Shown here: positions 13,644 through 21,704 of the stretch, one piece after another
How positions within the stretch are numbered: the first letter of the stretch is position 1
Layout: each line of letters starts with the position of its first letter
Source of the DNA: CAIZGX01 sp046048875
GTDB lineage: Bacteria > Bacteroidota > Bacteroidia > Flavobacteriales_D > Sanyastnellaceae
Reading direction: 5' to 3'
DNA length: 64,000 nt
Assembly: GCA_046048875.1 (NCBI GenBank)
Contig: JBJOFG010000010.1
Location: forward strand, 62,001-126,000
The notes under the pieces: generated by a model
What the model was told of the DNA's origin: nothing
Database searches by the model: none
What the model saw: the letters and a program-made list of their open reading frames with translations, nothing else
Made by a program: the position numbers and the translations under genes

Positions 13644-14672
13644 TTACAGTTTGCCAGTGAAGTACATCACAAGGCCAGTAATGAAAATGTTGAAAATAGC
13701 GAGAGGCAATAATACCTTCCATCCGAGGTTCATCAATTGGTCATAACGGAAACGTGGAAGTGTCCAACGAACCCACATGAAGATAAAGATGAAGATTAAG
13801 ATTTTGCCCAAGAACACTGCCGTTTGAACAGCAGAAAGTAGATTTCCTTCTAACCCTAATTCATGTTGAAATGGGAAGTTGTATCCGCCGAAATACAACG
13901 AGGCCATCACTGCTGAAGAGATGAACATGTTTATGTATTCAGCGAAAAGGAAGAAGCCCAATTTCATAGAGCTGTACTCGGTGTGGAAACCACCCACCAA
14001 TTCCGATTCACTTTCTGGTAAGTCGAAAGGAGCACGGTTGGTTTCTGCGAAAGCGCAGATGATGAAGATTAAAAATCCAAGTGGTTGGTAAACGATGTAG
14101 GCGTAGTCTGCATCTTGTTGTGCAACAATTTCACCCAAGTTCAATGTTCCGGTTAACATTACCAAGGCAATAAGGGAAAGTCCCATAGCCACCTCGTAAG
14201 AGATCATTTGTGAAGAGGCGCGAAGTGCACCAAGTAGTGCGAACTTGTTGTTCGAGCTCCATCCGCCAATCATGATTCCGTATACACCAATAGAGATAAC
14301 ACCAAGCAAATACAGAAGACCGATGTTAATGTCGGCGATTTGCATGGGGAAGTATGTTCCGTCAATGGTGAATCCAGCACCCCAAGGAATAACCGCTCCG
14401 GTCATACATGCGGTCAGCATGAAGAATGATGGGCCTAAAATGAACAACCATTTATTCGAATGGGTTGGAATCATTTCTTCTTTGAAAAGCATTTTCAATC
14501 CGTCTGCAATCGGTTGCAACAATCCGAAAGGACCTGCGCGGTTAGGACCTACGCGGTCTTGCAGCCACGATGCCAATTTACGCTCTCCCCATGTCATGTA
14601 GGCTGCTGCGCCAAGCGTTACAGCGAACACAATCACACAAAGAATAATTTTATAGATAATGATCTGATCCAT
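13644..14672 (-). CDS. nuoH: NADH-quinone oxidoreductase subunit H
   Basis: 342 aa, about eight membrane helices. It forms much of the quinone chamber. Diagnostic segments: GERKLASWLQDRVGPNRAGP (near residues 29-48) and the acidic loop CAFAETNRAPFDLPESESEL (near 208-227), where Glu residues couple quinone reduction to proton movement. It starts 5 bp after nuoG. Confidence 0.97.
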   Translation of the reverse strand: MDQIIIYKIILCVIVFAVTLGAAAYMTWGERKLASWLQDRVGPNRAGPFGLLQPIADGLKMLFKEEMIPTHSNKWLFILGPSFFMLTACMTGAVIPWGAGFTIDGTYFPMQIADINIGLLYLLGVISIGVYGIMIGGWSSNNKFALLGALRASSQMISYEVAMGLSLIALVMLTGTLNLGEIVAQQDADYAYIVYQPLGFLIFIICAFAETNRAPFDLPESESELVGGFHTEYSSMKLGFFLFAEYINMFISSAVMASLYFGGYNFPFQHELGLEGNLLSAVQTAVFLGKILIFIFIFMWVRWTLPRFRYDQLMNLGWKVLLPLAIFNIFITGLVMYFTGKL

Positions 14673-14677
14673 GGCTC

Positions 14678-15697
14678 TTATTTTTCTTCGTTGTTAGGAT
14701 TAAGTGCTCCTGTTCCAAGATCTACTTTTTCTCCGTGCGGCAAGGCTGCACGTTGACGGTCGATAGACGCTTTTAACAAGCGAAGGTTTTCGTAGTGGTT
14801 TGCGCTGATAACAGAATGGCGATCAACTTTCGTTGGCCCTTCAACGACCCAGTCGCTTGTTTTCTTGTGTTCGAAGCGACAGCTGTTACAAATCCATTCT
14901 TCAACTTCTCCGTAGGTATCTTTGCGAGCGGTAACGCGAGCAACATCGTCACCCTTGTACCACAAGCGAACTTTACCTGAACACGTTGGACAATCGCGGT
15001 GCGCATCTACCGGCTTGGTATACCACACACGGCTTTTGAAGCGGAAGGTCTTGTCGGTTAAAGCTCCAACCGGACAAACATCGATAACGTTTCCAGAGAA
15101 ATCGTTATCGATTGCTTTTTCAATGTACGTTGAAATTTCAGCGGCATCTCCACGGTTGATGACACCGTGAACACGTCCGTCTGTAATTTGATCGGCCGTC
15201 TTCACACAACGGAAGCACATAATGCAACGTGTCATGTGTAACTGAACCTTATCTCCGATATCAATCTTTTCGAATTCTCTTCTTGGGAATTCGTAACGCG
15301 TCTCTGCTTTTCCGTGCTCGTAGGCCAAGTCTTGCAAATGACACTCACCGGCTTGGTCACAAACCGGACAGTCGAGTGGGTGGTTCAACAATAAAAGTTC
15401 AACTACACCTGCTCTTGCTTCCAAGATTTCAGGAGAAGTAATGTTTTGAACTTCCATTCCATCCATAACTGTTGTTCTGCAAGAAGCAACAGGCTTTGGC
15501 ATTGGGCGAGGATCTTTTTCTGATCCTTTCGAAACTTTCACCAAACACGTGCGGCAATAACCACCGCTGGTTTTTAATTTCGAATAATAGCACATTGCTG
15601 GTGGAACAATGTCCCCACCAATCATGCGTGCAGCTTGAAGAATGGTTGTGCCATCTGGCACTTCAATCTCAATTCCGTCTATGGTAACTTTAGCCAT
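14678..15697 (-). CDS. nuoG: NADH-quinone oxidoreductase subunit G, short form
   Basis: 339 aa, against ~900 in E. coli. All N-terminal cluster ligands are present: [2Fe-2S] C36/C48/C51/C73; the His-Cys3 [4Fe-4S] site H106/C110/C113/C119; and [4Fe-4S] C158/C161/C164/C208. Four further Cys (236, 239, 270, 273) could bind another metal centre. The catalytically inactive molybdopterin-oxidoreductase half is absent; in Bacteroidota this short form is usual, so it is not a broken gene. It ends with a clean stop 5 bp before nuoH. Confidence 0.93.
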   Translation of the reverse strand: MAKVTIDGIEIEVPDGTTILQAARMIGGDIVPPAMCYYSKLKTSGGYCRTCLVKVSKGSEKDPRPMPKPVASCRTTVMDGMEVQNITSPEILEARAGVVELLLLNHPLDCPVCDQAGECHLQDLAYEHGKAETRYEFPRREFEKIDIGDKVQLHMTRCIMCFRCVKTADQITDGRVHGVINRGDAAEISTYIEKAIDNDFSGNVIDVCPVGALTDKTFRFKSRVWYTKPVDAHRDCPTCSGKVRLWYKGDDVARVTARKDTYGEVEEWICNSCRFEHKKTSDWVVEGPTKVDRHSVISANHYENLRLLKASIDRQRAALPHGEKVDLGTGALNPNNEEK

Positions 15698-15713
15698 AAT
15701 AGTAGTTCTTCAA

Positions 15714-17063
15714 TTAGTTAATGGGAGCAGTAAGGTTGTTCAGTCTGTAATAGTGCTTCACGTCGTTTACGTGCTCGCCGTTGCGGATGAAGTCTTCAAA
15801 TTCTTTTCTGAAGTGACGAATGGCAGCAGCCACAGGCCAAGATGCCGCTTCACCCAATGGACAAATGGTTTTTCCTTCAATCTTCGATTGAATGTCCCAC
15901 AACAAATCAACATCTTCCAATGTGCCATGTCCGTGTAAGATTTTATGAAGGATCTTCTCCATCCAACCTGTTCCTTCACGACAAGGGCTGCATTGTCCGC
16001 AGCTTTCGTGGTGATAGAAGCGAGCGAAGGTGTATAGATTTTTTACAATGCTGGTGTCTTCGTCCATAACAATGAATCCGCCTGAACCCAACATGGTTCC
16101 AGTTGCAAATCCGCCATCGCCAAGACTTTCGTAAGACATTAAGCGCGGCTCTCCTGCAGCGGTGTTCAAGATTAATTCGGTTGGAAGGATTGGAACAGAT
16201 GATCCACCTGCAACAACGGCTTTCAATTTTTTTCCGTTGCGAATTCCACCGCAGTACTCATCTGAATAGATGAACTCTTCAACTGGAACTCCCAATTCAA
16301 TTTCGTAAACACCTGGCTTATTGATGTGTCCAGATGCAGAAATCAATTTCGTTCCCTTGCTGTTTCCAACACCAATAGCAGCATACGCTGCTCCGCCTTC
16401 ATTCACAATAGGAACAACTGCAGCAATGGTTTCAACGTTGTTCACAACGGTAGGGCAACCGTACAAACCAGCAATCGCCGGGAATGGTGGCTTGATGCGA
16501 GGATTTCCTCTTTTTCCTTCTAACGATTCAAGCAACGCAGTTTCTTCACCGCAGATGTATGCACCTGCACCCACTTGCACGTGTAGATCTACATCTACGC
16601 CTGAATTCAAAATATTCTTTCCAAGAAGTCCAGCAGCGTAGGCTTCTTCAATGGCTTGTTCTAAAATACGAGCAACATAAAAATACTCTCCACGAATGTA
16701 GATGTATGATGTTTTTGCACCGAGCGCGTAGCTCGATAAAATCATTCCTTCAATCAATAAGTGAGGAATGCGAGCCATGAGGTAACGGTCTTTGAACGTT
16801 CCTGGCTCAGACTCATCGGCATTGCAGACAACATAACGTGGAACGCCTTCGGGCTTCGCAAGGAAACTCCATTTCATTCCCGTTGGGAAACCTGCGCCAC
16901 CACGTCCGCGCAATCCTGAAGCTTTTACTTCTTCAACAATTTGATCGGGTGTCATAGACTTCAATGCTTTCTCAAGAGAAGCATATCCGCCGTGTTTGCG
17001 ATAGGTATCGAGGAAACGAATTCCTTCGATATGGTCGTTCGCTAAAAGTAATTTCTTTCCCAT
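15714..17063 (-). CDS. nuoF: NADH-quinone oxidoreductase subunit F (NADH/FMN-binding)
   Basis: 449 aa. It oxidises NADH via FMN and passes electrons to cluster N3. Visible are the glycine-rich NADH/FMN region (LRGRGGAGFPTGMKW, residues 51-65), GAGAYICGEETALLESLEG (165-183) and the N3 ligands C355, C358, C361 and C401 (ESCGQCSPCREG, then TICPLG). It is 3 bp after nuoE and 16 bp before nuoG. Confidence 0.97.
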   Translation of the reverse strand: MGKKLLLANDHIEGIRFLDTYRKHGGYASLEKALKSMTPDQIVEEVKASGLRGRGGAGFPTGMKWSFLAKPEGVPRYVVCNADESEPGTFKDRYLMARIPHLLIEGMILSSYALGAKTSYIYIRGEYFYVARILEQAIEEAYAAGLLGKNILNSGVDVDLHVQVGAGAYICGEETALLESLEGKRGNPRIKPPFPAIAGLYGCPTVVNNVETIAAVVPIVNEGGAAYAAIGVGNSKGTKLISASGHINKPGVYEIELGVPVEEFIYSDEYCGGIRNGKKLKAVVAGGSSVPILPTELILNTAAGEPRLMSYESLGDGGFATGTMLGSGGFIVMDEDTSIVKNLYTFARFYHHESCGQCSPCREGTGWMEKILHKILHGHGTLEDVDLLWDIQSKIEGKTICPLGEAASWPVAAAIRHFRKEFEDFIRNGEHVNDVKHYYRLNNLTAPIN

Positions 17064-17066
17064 GGC

Positions 17067-17621
17067 TTAGTCTATGTTAACGGGATTATCGGTAGTGTAA
17101 ACGCGCGCTTTTCCTTCAGCACGAAGCGCATCCACAAGCTTATCGGTTTTCTCTAACGTTAGATTTTCGTAATAATCACCACCGCACTGAAGCATAGGTG
17201 CCGTTCCGCATGAACCCAAACATTCCACTGTTTTCAGTGTGAACATTCCGTCTGCAGTGGTTTGTCCTTCTTTGATGCCTAGTTTTTTCTCCAAGTGACG
17301 AACGATGTCTTCCGCGCCGTTCAACCAACAGCTGCTGGTGCGACAAACTTCCAACGTACATTTTCCAACAGGTTTCAAATTGAACATGGAGTAGAAGGAA
17401 GCCACTTCATACACTTCAATCGGTTGAATGGAAAGGAACTCAGCAACGCAATCCATTGCAGGAACACTCAACCATCCGTCGAACTCGGCTTGTGCCAAGT
17501 GAAGCAATGGAATCAATGCCGACTTGTGTCGACCTTCAGGATAACGCGCAACAATCTTCTTCGCGATTGCTGCTGTTTCGTCACTGAATTTTAAAATTGT
17601 TTTTTCTGACATATCGTCCAA
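17067..17621 (-). CDS. nuoE: NADH-quinone oxidoreductase subunit E ([2Fe-2S])
   Basis: 184 aa, thioredoxin-like ferredoxin with cluster N1a bound by C93 and C98 (CRTSSC) and C134 and C138 (CLGSC). Start could be the ATG at 17621 or the in-frame ATG at 17612 (MSEKTILKF); nothing in the sequence decides between them. It is 3 bp after nuoD. Confidence 0.95.
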   Translation of the reverse strand: MDDMSEKTILKFSDETAAIAKKIVARYPEGRHKSALIPLLHLAQAEFDGWLSVPAMDCVAEFLSIQPIEVYEVASFYSMFNLKPVGKCTLEVCRTSSCWLNGAEDIVRHLEKKLGIKEGQTTADGMFTLKTVECLGSCGTAPMLQCGGDYYENLTLEKTDKLVDALRAEGKARVYTTDNPVNID

Positions 17622-17624
17622 AAT

Positions 17625-18827
17625 TTATGCGTCTAATTCTCCGGCAATAACGTTCATGCTAGACATGGTAAGAATAGCATCGCTTAACATTCCACCTGTG
17701 ATCATTTCAGGATAGGCTTGGTAATAGATAAAGCAAGGTCTTCTGAAGTGCAGGCGATACGGTGTTCTTCCGCCGTCGCTTACTAAATAGAATCCAAGTT
17801 CTCCGTTTCCACCTTCAACCGCGTGGTACACTTCACCAACTGGAATATCGGTTTCACCCATTACTATTTTGAAGTGATAGATTAACGCTTCCATGCTGCT
17901 GTACACCAACTCTTTCGCGGGTAAGAAGAATTCAGGAACATCTGCATGCACTGGTCCTGAAGGAAGTTTATCTATGGCTTGTTGAATAATGCTTAAGCTT
18001 TCCCACATCTCTGCCATACGCACAGCGTAGCGATCGTAGGTGTCTCCGCTTGTTCCAACAGGAACAGAGAATTCGAAGTCTTCGTAAGAGCTGTAAGGTG
18101 CCGCAACGCGAACGTCATAGTCAACTCCAGCAGCACGAAGGTTCGCACCTGTGAATCCATATGCCAATGCTTTTTCAGCAGTGATAGGTCCGCAGTTCAC
18201 CGTTCTGTCTACGAAGATTCTGTTACGTGTTACAAGCGCATCGAACTCTTTCAATGCTTTTGGAAATTCTTTCAAGAAAGCAGTTAATTTCTTCCATGCC
18301 TTCTCGGTGAATTCTTTGTCCATACCACCAATACGTCCGATGTTCGTGGTTAAACGCGCACCGCACACTTCTTCGAAAATTTCATAGATCTTTTCTCTCC
18401 ACTGGAAGAGGTAAAGGAACCCGGTCATTGCACCCGAGTCAACCGCGATAACGGTGTCGCACACAATGTGATCGGCAATACGAGAAAGCTCCATGATGAT
18501 CACGCGCAAGTATTCCGCGCGCTTTGGAACTTCGCAGTTGATTAATTTCTCAACCGTCATGTGCCATCCCATGTTGTTGATTGGGGAAGAGCAATAGTTC
18601 AGACGGTCGGTGATTGGAGTGATTTGAGCATACGGACGGTGTTCCGCCAATTTCTCAAAAGCTCTGTGAATGTATCCAACGGTTGGCACAGCCTTCACAA
18701 TAATTTCTCCGTCCATGGTTAAGACGTTCTGAAAGATACCGTGTGTTGCAGGGTGTGTAGGACCTAGGTTCAGGATTGAATAATCCTTTTCCGGATCGTT
18801 TGGGTTAATGATTGGAGTGGTGCTCAT
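17625..18827 (-). CDS. nuoD: NADH-quinone oxidoreductase subunit D
   Basis: 400 aa, homologous to the large subunit of NiFe hydrogenases but without metal ligands. It lines the quinone pocket. The quinone-contacting loop LGPTHPATHGIF (near residues 21-32) with its His, and the nearby GYIHRAFEKLAEHR segment, are intact. C and D are separate genes here (not a nuoCD fusion), 3 bp apart. Confidence 0.97.
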   Translation of the reverse strand: MSTTPIINPNDPEKDYSILNLGPTHPATHGIFQNVLTMDGEIIVKAVPTVGYIHRAFEKLAEHRPYAQITPITDRLNYCSSPINNMGWHMTVEKLINCEVPKRAEYLRVIIMELSRIADHIVCDTVIAVDSGAMTGFLYLFQWREKIYEIFEEVCGARLTTNIGRIGGMDKEFTEKAWKKLTAFLKEFPKALKEFDALVTRNRIFVDRTVNCGPITAEKALAYGFTGANLRAAGVDYDVRVAAPYSSYEDFEFSVPVGTSGDTYDRYAVRMAEMWESLSIIQQAIDKLPSGPVHADVPEFFLPAKELVYSSMEALIYHFKIVMGETDIPVGEVYHAVEGGNGELGFYLVSDGGRTPYRLHFRRPCFIYYQAYPEMITGGMLSDAILTMSSMNVIAGELDA

Positions 18828-18830
18828 GGT

Positions 18831-19346
18831 TTATCGCCCAAAGTATTTATCTTGTTTATCGTCACGTCCAGCATCTTCCAATGGGTATTCTTTACGCATT
18901 GGGAAGTAGTTCATTTCATCCATGTTCAGGATTCTGCGAAGGTCTGGGTGACCTTGGAATTGCACACCGAAGAAATCGAATTCTTGACGCTCCATCCAGT
19001 TCGCTGAAGGCCAAAGAGAAACAAGCGATGCAATTTTCAAATCAGATTTCGGGAAGAAGGTCTTCACACGAATGCGTGTGTTCGCTTGCATATTGTGCAA
19101 GTGATAAACCATTCCGAATTCTTTGTCGCCTTGCTCTGGAAAGTGCATAGCGCAAAGGGTAGTCAAAAAACCGAATGATAGTTCGGTTGACTCTTTGAAG
19201 TGTTTCATCACTTCAAGAATGTTTTCTTTTTTTACTTCGAAGCAAGGGAAGTCACGATCTACGTAACTCGTAACAATGCTTGAAGCAATGTTTTCAGAAT
19301 TCGATAAAACGAAATCGTGAAGTTCTTGAGTGGTCATAGCTGCCAT
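18831..19346 (-). CDS. nuoC: NADH-quinone oxidoreductase subunit C
   Basis: 171 aa peripheral-arm subunit. The family signature near the C-terminus (SANWMERQEFDFFGVQFQGH, then RRILNMDEM) is clear. Start: MAAMTTQELHDF, with ATGs at residues 1 and 4. The first ATG overlaps the nuoB stop by one base, so translation is tightly coupled. Confidence 0.95.
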   Translation of the reverse strand: MAAMTTQELHDFVLSNSENIASSIVTSYVDRDFPCFEVKKENILEVMKHFKESTELSFGFLTTLCAMHFPEQGDKEFGMVYHLHNMQANTRIRVKTFFPKSDLKIASLVSLWPSANWMERQEFDFFGVQFQGHPDLRRILNMDEMNYFPMRKEYPLEDAGRDDKQDKYFGR

Positions 19347-19891
19347 TATTCAATTCCGTATTGTGCCAAGCGGGCTTTGTATTCTTCTGAAGTTCTGCGG
19401 CTGCGACCTTCGTTCTTCGCCAACTCTTGAATTTTCAAGATGCCGTCTAAAACTTGCTCTGGTCTTGGCGGACAGCCAGGAATGTAAACGTCAACAGGAA
19501 TAATTCTGTCGATACCTTGAAGCACGCTGTACGTGTCGAAGATTCCACCTGAAGAAGCGCAAGCACCCATGGAAAGCACCCATTTTGGTTCAGCCATTTG
19601 CTCGTACACTTGACGTAGAACAGGTCCCATCTTTTTTGAGATGGTTCCCATAACCATTAACAAGTCGGCTTGTCGTGGCGAGAAGCTCAAACGCTCAGAA
19701 CCGAAGCGTGCTAAGTCGTAGTGAGAAGCCATGGTTGCCATGAATTCAATTCCGCAACAAGAAGTTGCGAATGGCAATGGCCAAAGCGAATTAGCGCGAG
19801 CCAATCCAACTGCTTTGTCTAACGATGTGGCGAAAAATCCTGCGCCTTCGTAGCCGTCTGGCTTGTGGCTTGGATCAATGTTTACACTCAT
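19346..19891 (-). CDS. nuoB: NADH-quinone oxidoreductase subunit B (cluster N2)
   Basis: 181 aa. It holds the terminal [4Fe-4S] cluster N2 with the tandem cysteines C45-C46 (TSCCGIEF), C111 (GACASSGG) and C140 (YIPGCPPRPE), all present. It sits beside the quinone site formed with NuoD and NuoH. It starts 21 bp after nuoA. Confidence 0.97.
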   Translation of the reverse strand: MSVNIDPSHKPDGYEGAGFFATSLDKAVGLARANSLWPLPFATSCCGIEFMATMASHYDLARFGSERLSFSPRQADLLMVMGTISKKMGPVLRQVYEQMAEPKWVLSMGACASSGGIFDTYSVLQGIDRIIPVDVYIPGCPPRPEQVLDGILKIQELAKNEGRSRRTSEEYKARLAQYGIE

Positions 19892-19912
19892 GTCTTTCGT
19901 TTTAAAAGTTTT

Positions 19913-20287
19913 TTATTTCTCCCAGTTTAATGCGCCTTTCTTTATGATGTAGATCAGACCTACAATCATCAGTCCCATAAAGGCAAACATTTCCCACAAT
20001 CCGAACACTCCAAGTTCCTTAAAGTTCACCGCCCATGGATACATGAAGATGACCTCAACGTCGAAGAGAACGAAGAGAATAGCGACCAAGAAATATTTGA
20101 TGGAAAAAGGCGTGCGCGCGTTACCAACGGATTCAATTCCGCATTCGAACGCTTCGTTTTTAATTTTCGTGTTTCTCTTCGGACCTAGAAGGTGAGTCAG
20201 CAACATGGTGGTGACAACAAATCCAGCGGCAACAAGTGCCATGAAAACGATGGGCAAGTACTCCCAAAGGTGTGATGTTTTTTCCAT
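19913..20287 (-). CDS. nuoA: NADH-quinone oxidoreductase subunit A
   Basis: 124 aa, three membrane helices. The conserved loop NEAFECGIESVG and the acidic helix VLFDVEVIFMYPWA are typical. It is the first gene of the 14-gene nuoA-N operon (20287 down to 7522), all on one strand with gaps of at most 21 bp. A TAACTTTG promoter box lies 30 bp upstream. Confidence 0.95.
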   Translation of the reverse strand: MEKTSHLWEYLPIVFMALVAAGFVVTTMLLTHLLGPKRNTKIKNEAFECGIESVGNARTPFSIKYFLVAILFVLFDVEVIFMYPWAVNFKELGVFGLWEMFAFMGLMIVGLIYIIKKGALNWEK

Positions 20288-20316
20288 TTCTTACAGGAGC
20301 CCATTTTAGGGCGTCG

Positions 20317-20324
20317 CAAAGTTA
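20317..20324 (-). promoter_or_regulatory. -7 box TAACTTTG of the nuo operon
   Basis: The minus strand reads TAACTTTG, fitting TAnnTTTG, 29 bp upstream of the nuoA ATG. A start about 6 nt downstream gives a ~24 nt leader. No TTTG is seen at the usual -33 distance, so the assignment rests on the -7 box and position. Confidence 0.5.
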
Positions 20325-20389
20325 GAAGGAACAACGGATTAACATAGTTTTTAGATGTGTTTTTTCACACGAAAATTCAAAGTTTCAAA

Positions 20390-20417
20390 CAAAAAGAAAG
20401 GAGGCAAGCCTCCTTTC
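20390..20417 (-). terminator. Intrinsic terminator after odhB
   Basis: On the minus strand, GAAAGGAGGC pairs with GCCTCCTTTC around a 2 nt TT loop (20396-20417) and is followed by TTTTTG. It ends the sucA-odhB transcript 28 bp after the odhB stop and insulates the nuo operon. This is one of few classical intrinsic terminators in the window. Confidence 0.85.
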
Positions 20418-20445
20418 AATAAGTATTTAAAATCGTTCTAAGTAA

Positions 20446-21693
20446 TTACAGTCCCAAGAGTACTTCTTCAGCTGTTTTTCCACCGAACAACATGCGCTCT
20501 GGATTCTCTAACATCTCTTTCACTTTCACCAAGAATCCAACGCTTTCTCTTCCATCGATAATACGGTGATCGTAGCTTAATGCAATGTACATCACTGGAC
20601 GAATAACCACTTGTCCGTTTTCAGCAACAGGACGCTCAACAATGTTGTGCATGCCGAGAATAGCGCTTTGCGGAGGGTTAATGATTGGGGTTGAAAGCAT
20701 AGATCCGAAGACTCCACCGTTCGTAATGGTGAAGGTTCCACCTTGCATATCGTCGACCGTGATTTTTCCTTCACGCGCTTTTTTCGCAAGACCACCAATG
20801 CTCTTTTCAATGTCTGCCAACGAAAGCATTTCTGCATTTCGAACAATTGGAACCATTAATCCTTTCGGAGTTGAAACCGCAATTCCCACATCGCAGAAAT
20901 CGTTGTAAACGATGTCCGTTCCGTCAATACGAGCGTTCACCGCAGGGAACTGCTGAAGCGCTTCGCAAACGGCTTTGGTGAATAAGCTCATGAAACCTAG
21001 ACCCACTCCGTGTTTCTCTTTGAATACGTCTTTGTATTTCGCGCGAAGATCCATAGACGGCTTCATGTTCACCTCGTTGAAGGTGGTTAACATGGCAGTG
21101 TTGTTCTTCACAGAAACCAAACGCTCGGCAACTTTCTTGCGAAGCATGGTCATCTTCTCGCGACGCTCTGTTCTTTCTCCTGTTCTTACAGGGACAGCGC
21201 TTTTGTCGAATCCGGCTGCCATTGCAGCGGTTACATCGCTCTTTAAAATTCTTCCACCGGGACCTGTTCCGCTTACTTGCGCAGCAGAAACATTGTTCTC
21301 TGCCATCATCTTCGCAGCGGCAGGTGCAGCGTGTCCGGCTGCATAACTCGGTGCTGGTCCAGGAGATGGTGCCGCAGCTAGCGCAGGGGCTGGTGTAGCT
21401 ACTGGAGCCGCTTCCGCTTTCGGAGCCGCAGCTGGTGCAGGCGCACCGCCTTGCTTCGAGGTGTCAATGGTTGCTGCTGTTGCTCCAACCGCTACAGTAT
21501 CGCCCGCTTCAGCAAGAATGGTAATTTCACCAGACGCTTCAGCCGTCATCTCCAAGGTAGCTTTGTCGGAATCAATTTCCGCAATCACTTGTCCGTTTTG
21601 AACGAAGTCTCCAGACTTTACAACCCAGTTGGCAATCTGAACTTCGCTAATACTCTCACCTGGAGAGGGAACTTTAATTTCAATTACTGACAT
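20446..21693 (-). CDS. odhB: 2-oxoglutarate dehydrogenase E2 (dihydrolipoamide succinyltransferase)
   Basis: 415 aa. One lipoyl domain (lipoylated lysine K44 in EIDSDKATLEM), an Ala/Pro-rich linker, a peripheral-subunit-binding domain (PAAAKMMAEN...GGRILKSDV, ~125-160) and the catalytic acyltransferase domain ending with SYDHRIIDGRE. It transfers the succinyl group from SucA to CoA. It follows sucA by 11 bp; E3 is probably the lpd at 41737. Also named sucB. Confidence 0.95.
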   Translation of the reverse strand: MSVIEIKVPSPGESISEVQIANWVVKSGDFVQNGQVIAEIDSDKATLEMTAEASGEITILAEAGDTVAVGATAATIDTSKQGGAPAPAAAPKAEAAPVATPAPALAAAPSPGPAPSYAAGHAAPAAAKMMAENNVSAAQVSGTGPGGRILKSDVTAAMAAGFDKSAVPVRTGERTERREKMTMLRKKVAERLVSVKNNTAMLTTFNEVNMKPSMDLRAKYKDVFKEKHGVGLGFMSLFTKAVCEALQQFPAVNARIDGTDIVYNDFCDVGIAVSTPKGLMVPIVRNAEMLSLADIEKSIGGLAKKAREGKITVDDMQGGTFTITNGGVFGSMLSTPIINPPQSAILGMHNIVERPVAENGQVVIRPVMYIALSYDHRIIDGRESVGFLVKVKEMLENPERMLFGGKTAEEVLLGL

Positions 21694-21704
21694 ACTTCTA
21701 TTTT

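Noticed and set aside
14678..15697. Truncated nuoG pseudogene
   Set aside because: All Fe-S ligands are present, the stop is clean and the operon continues; the short form is normal in Bacteroidota.
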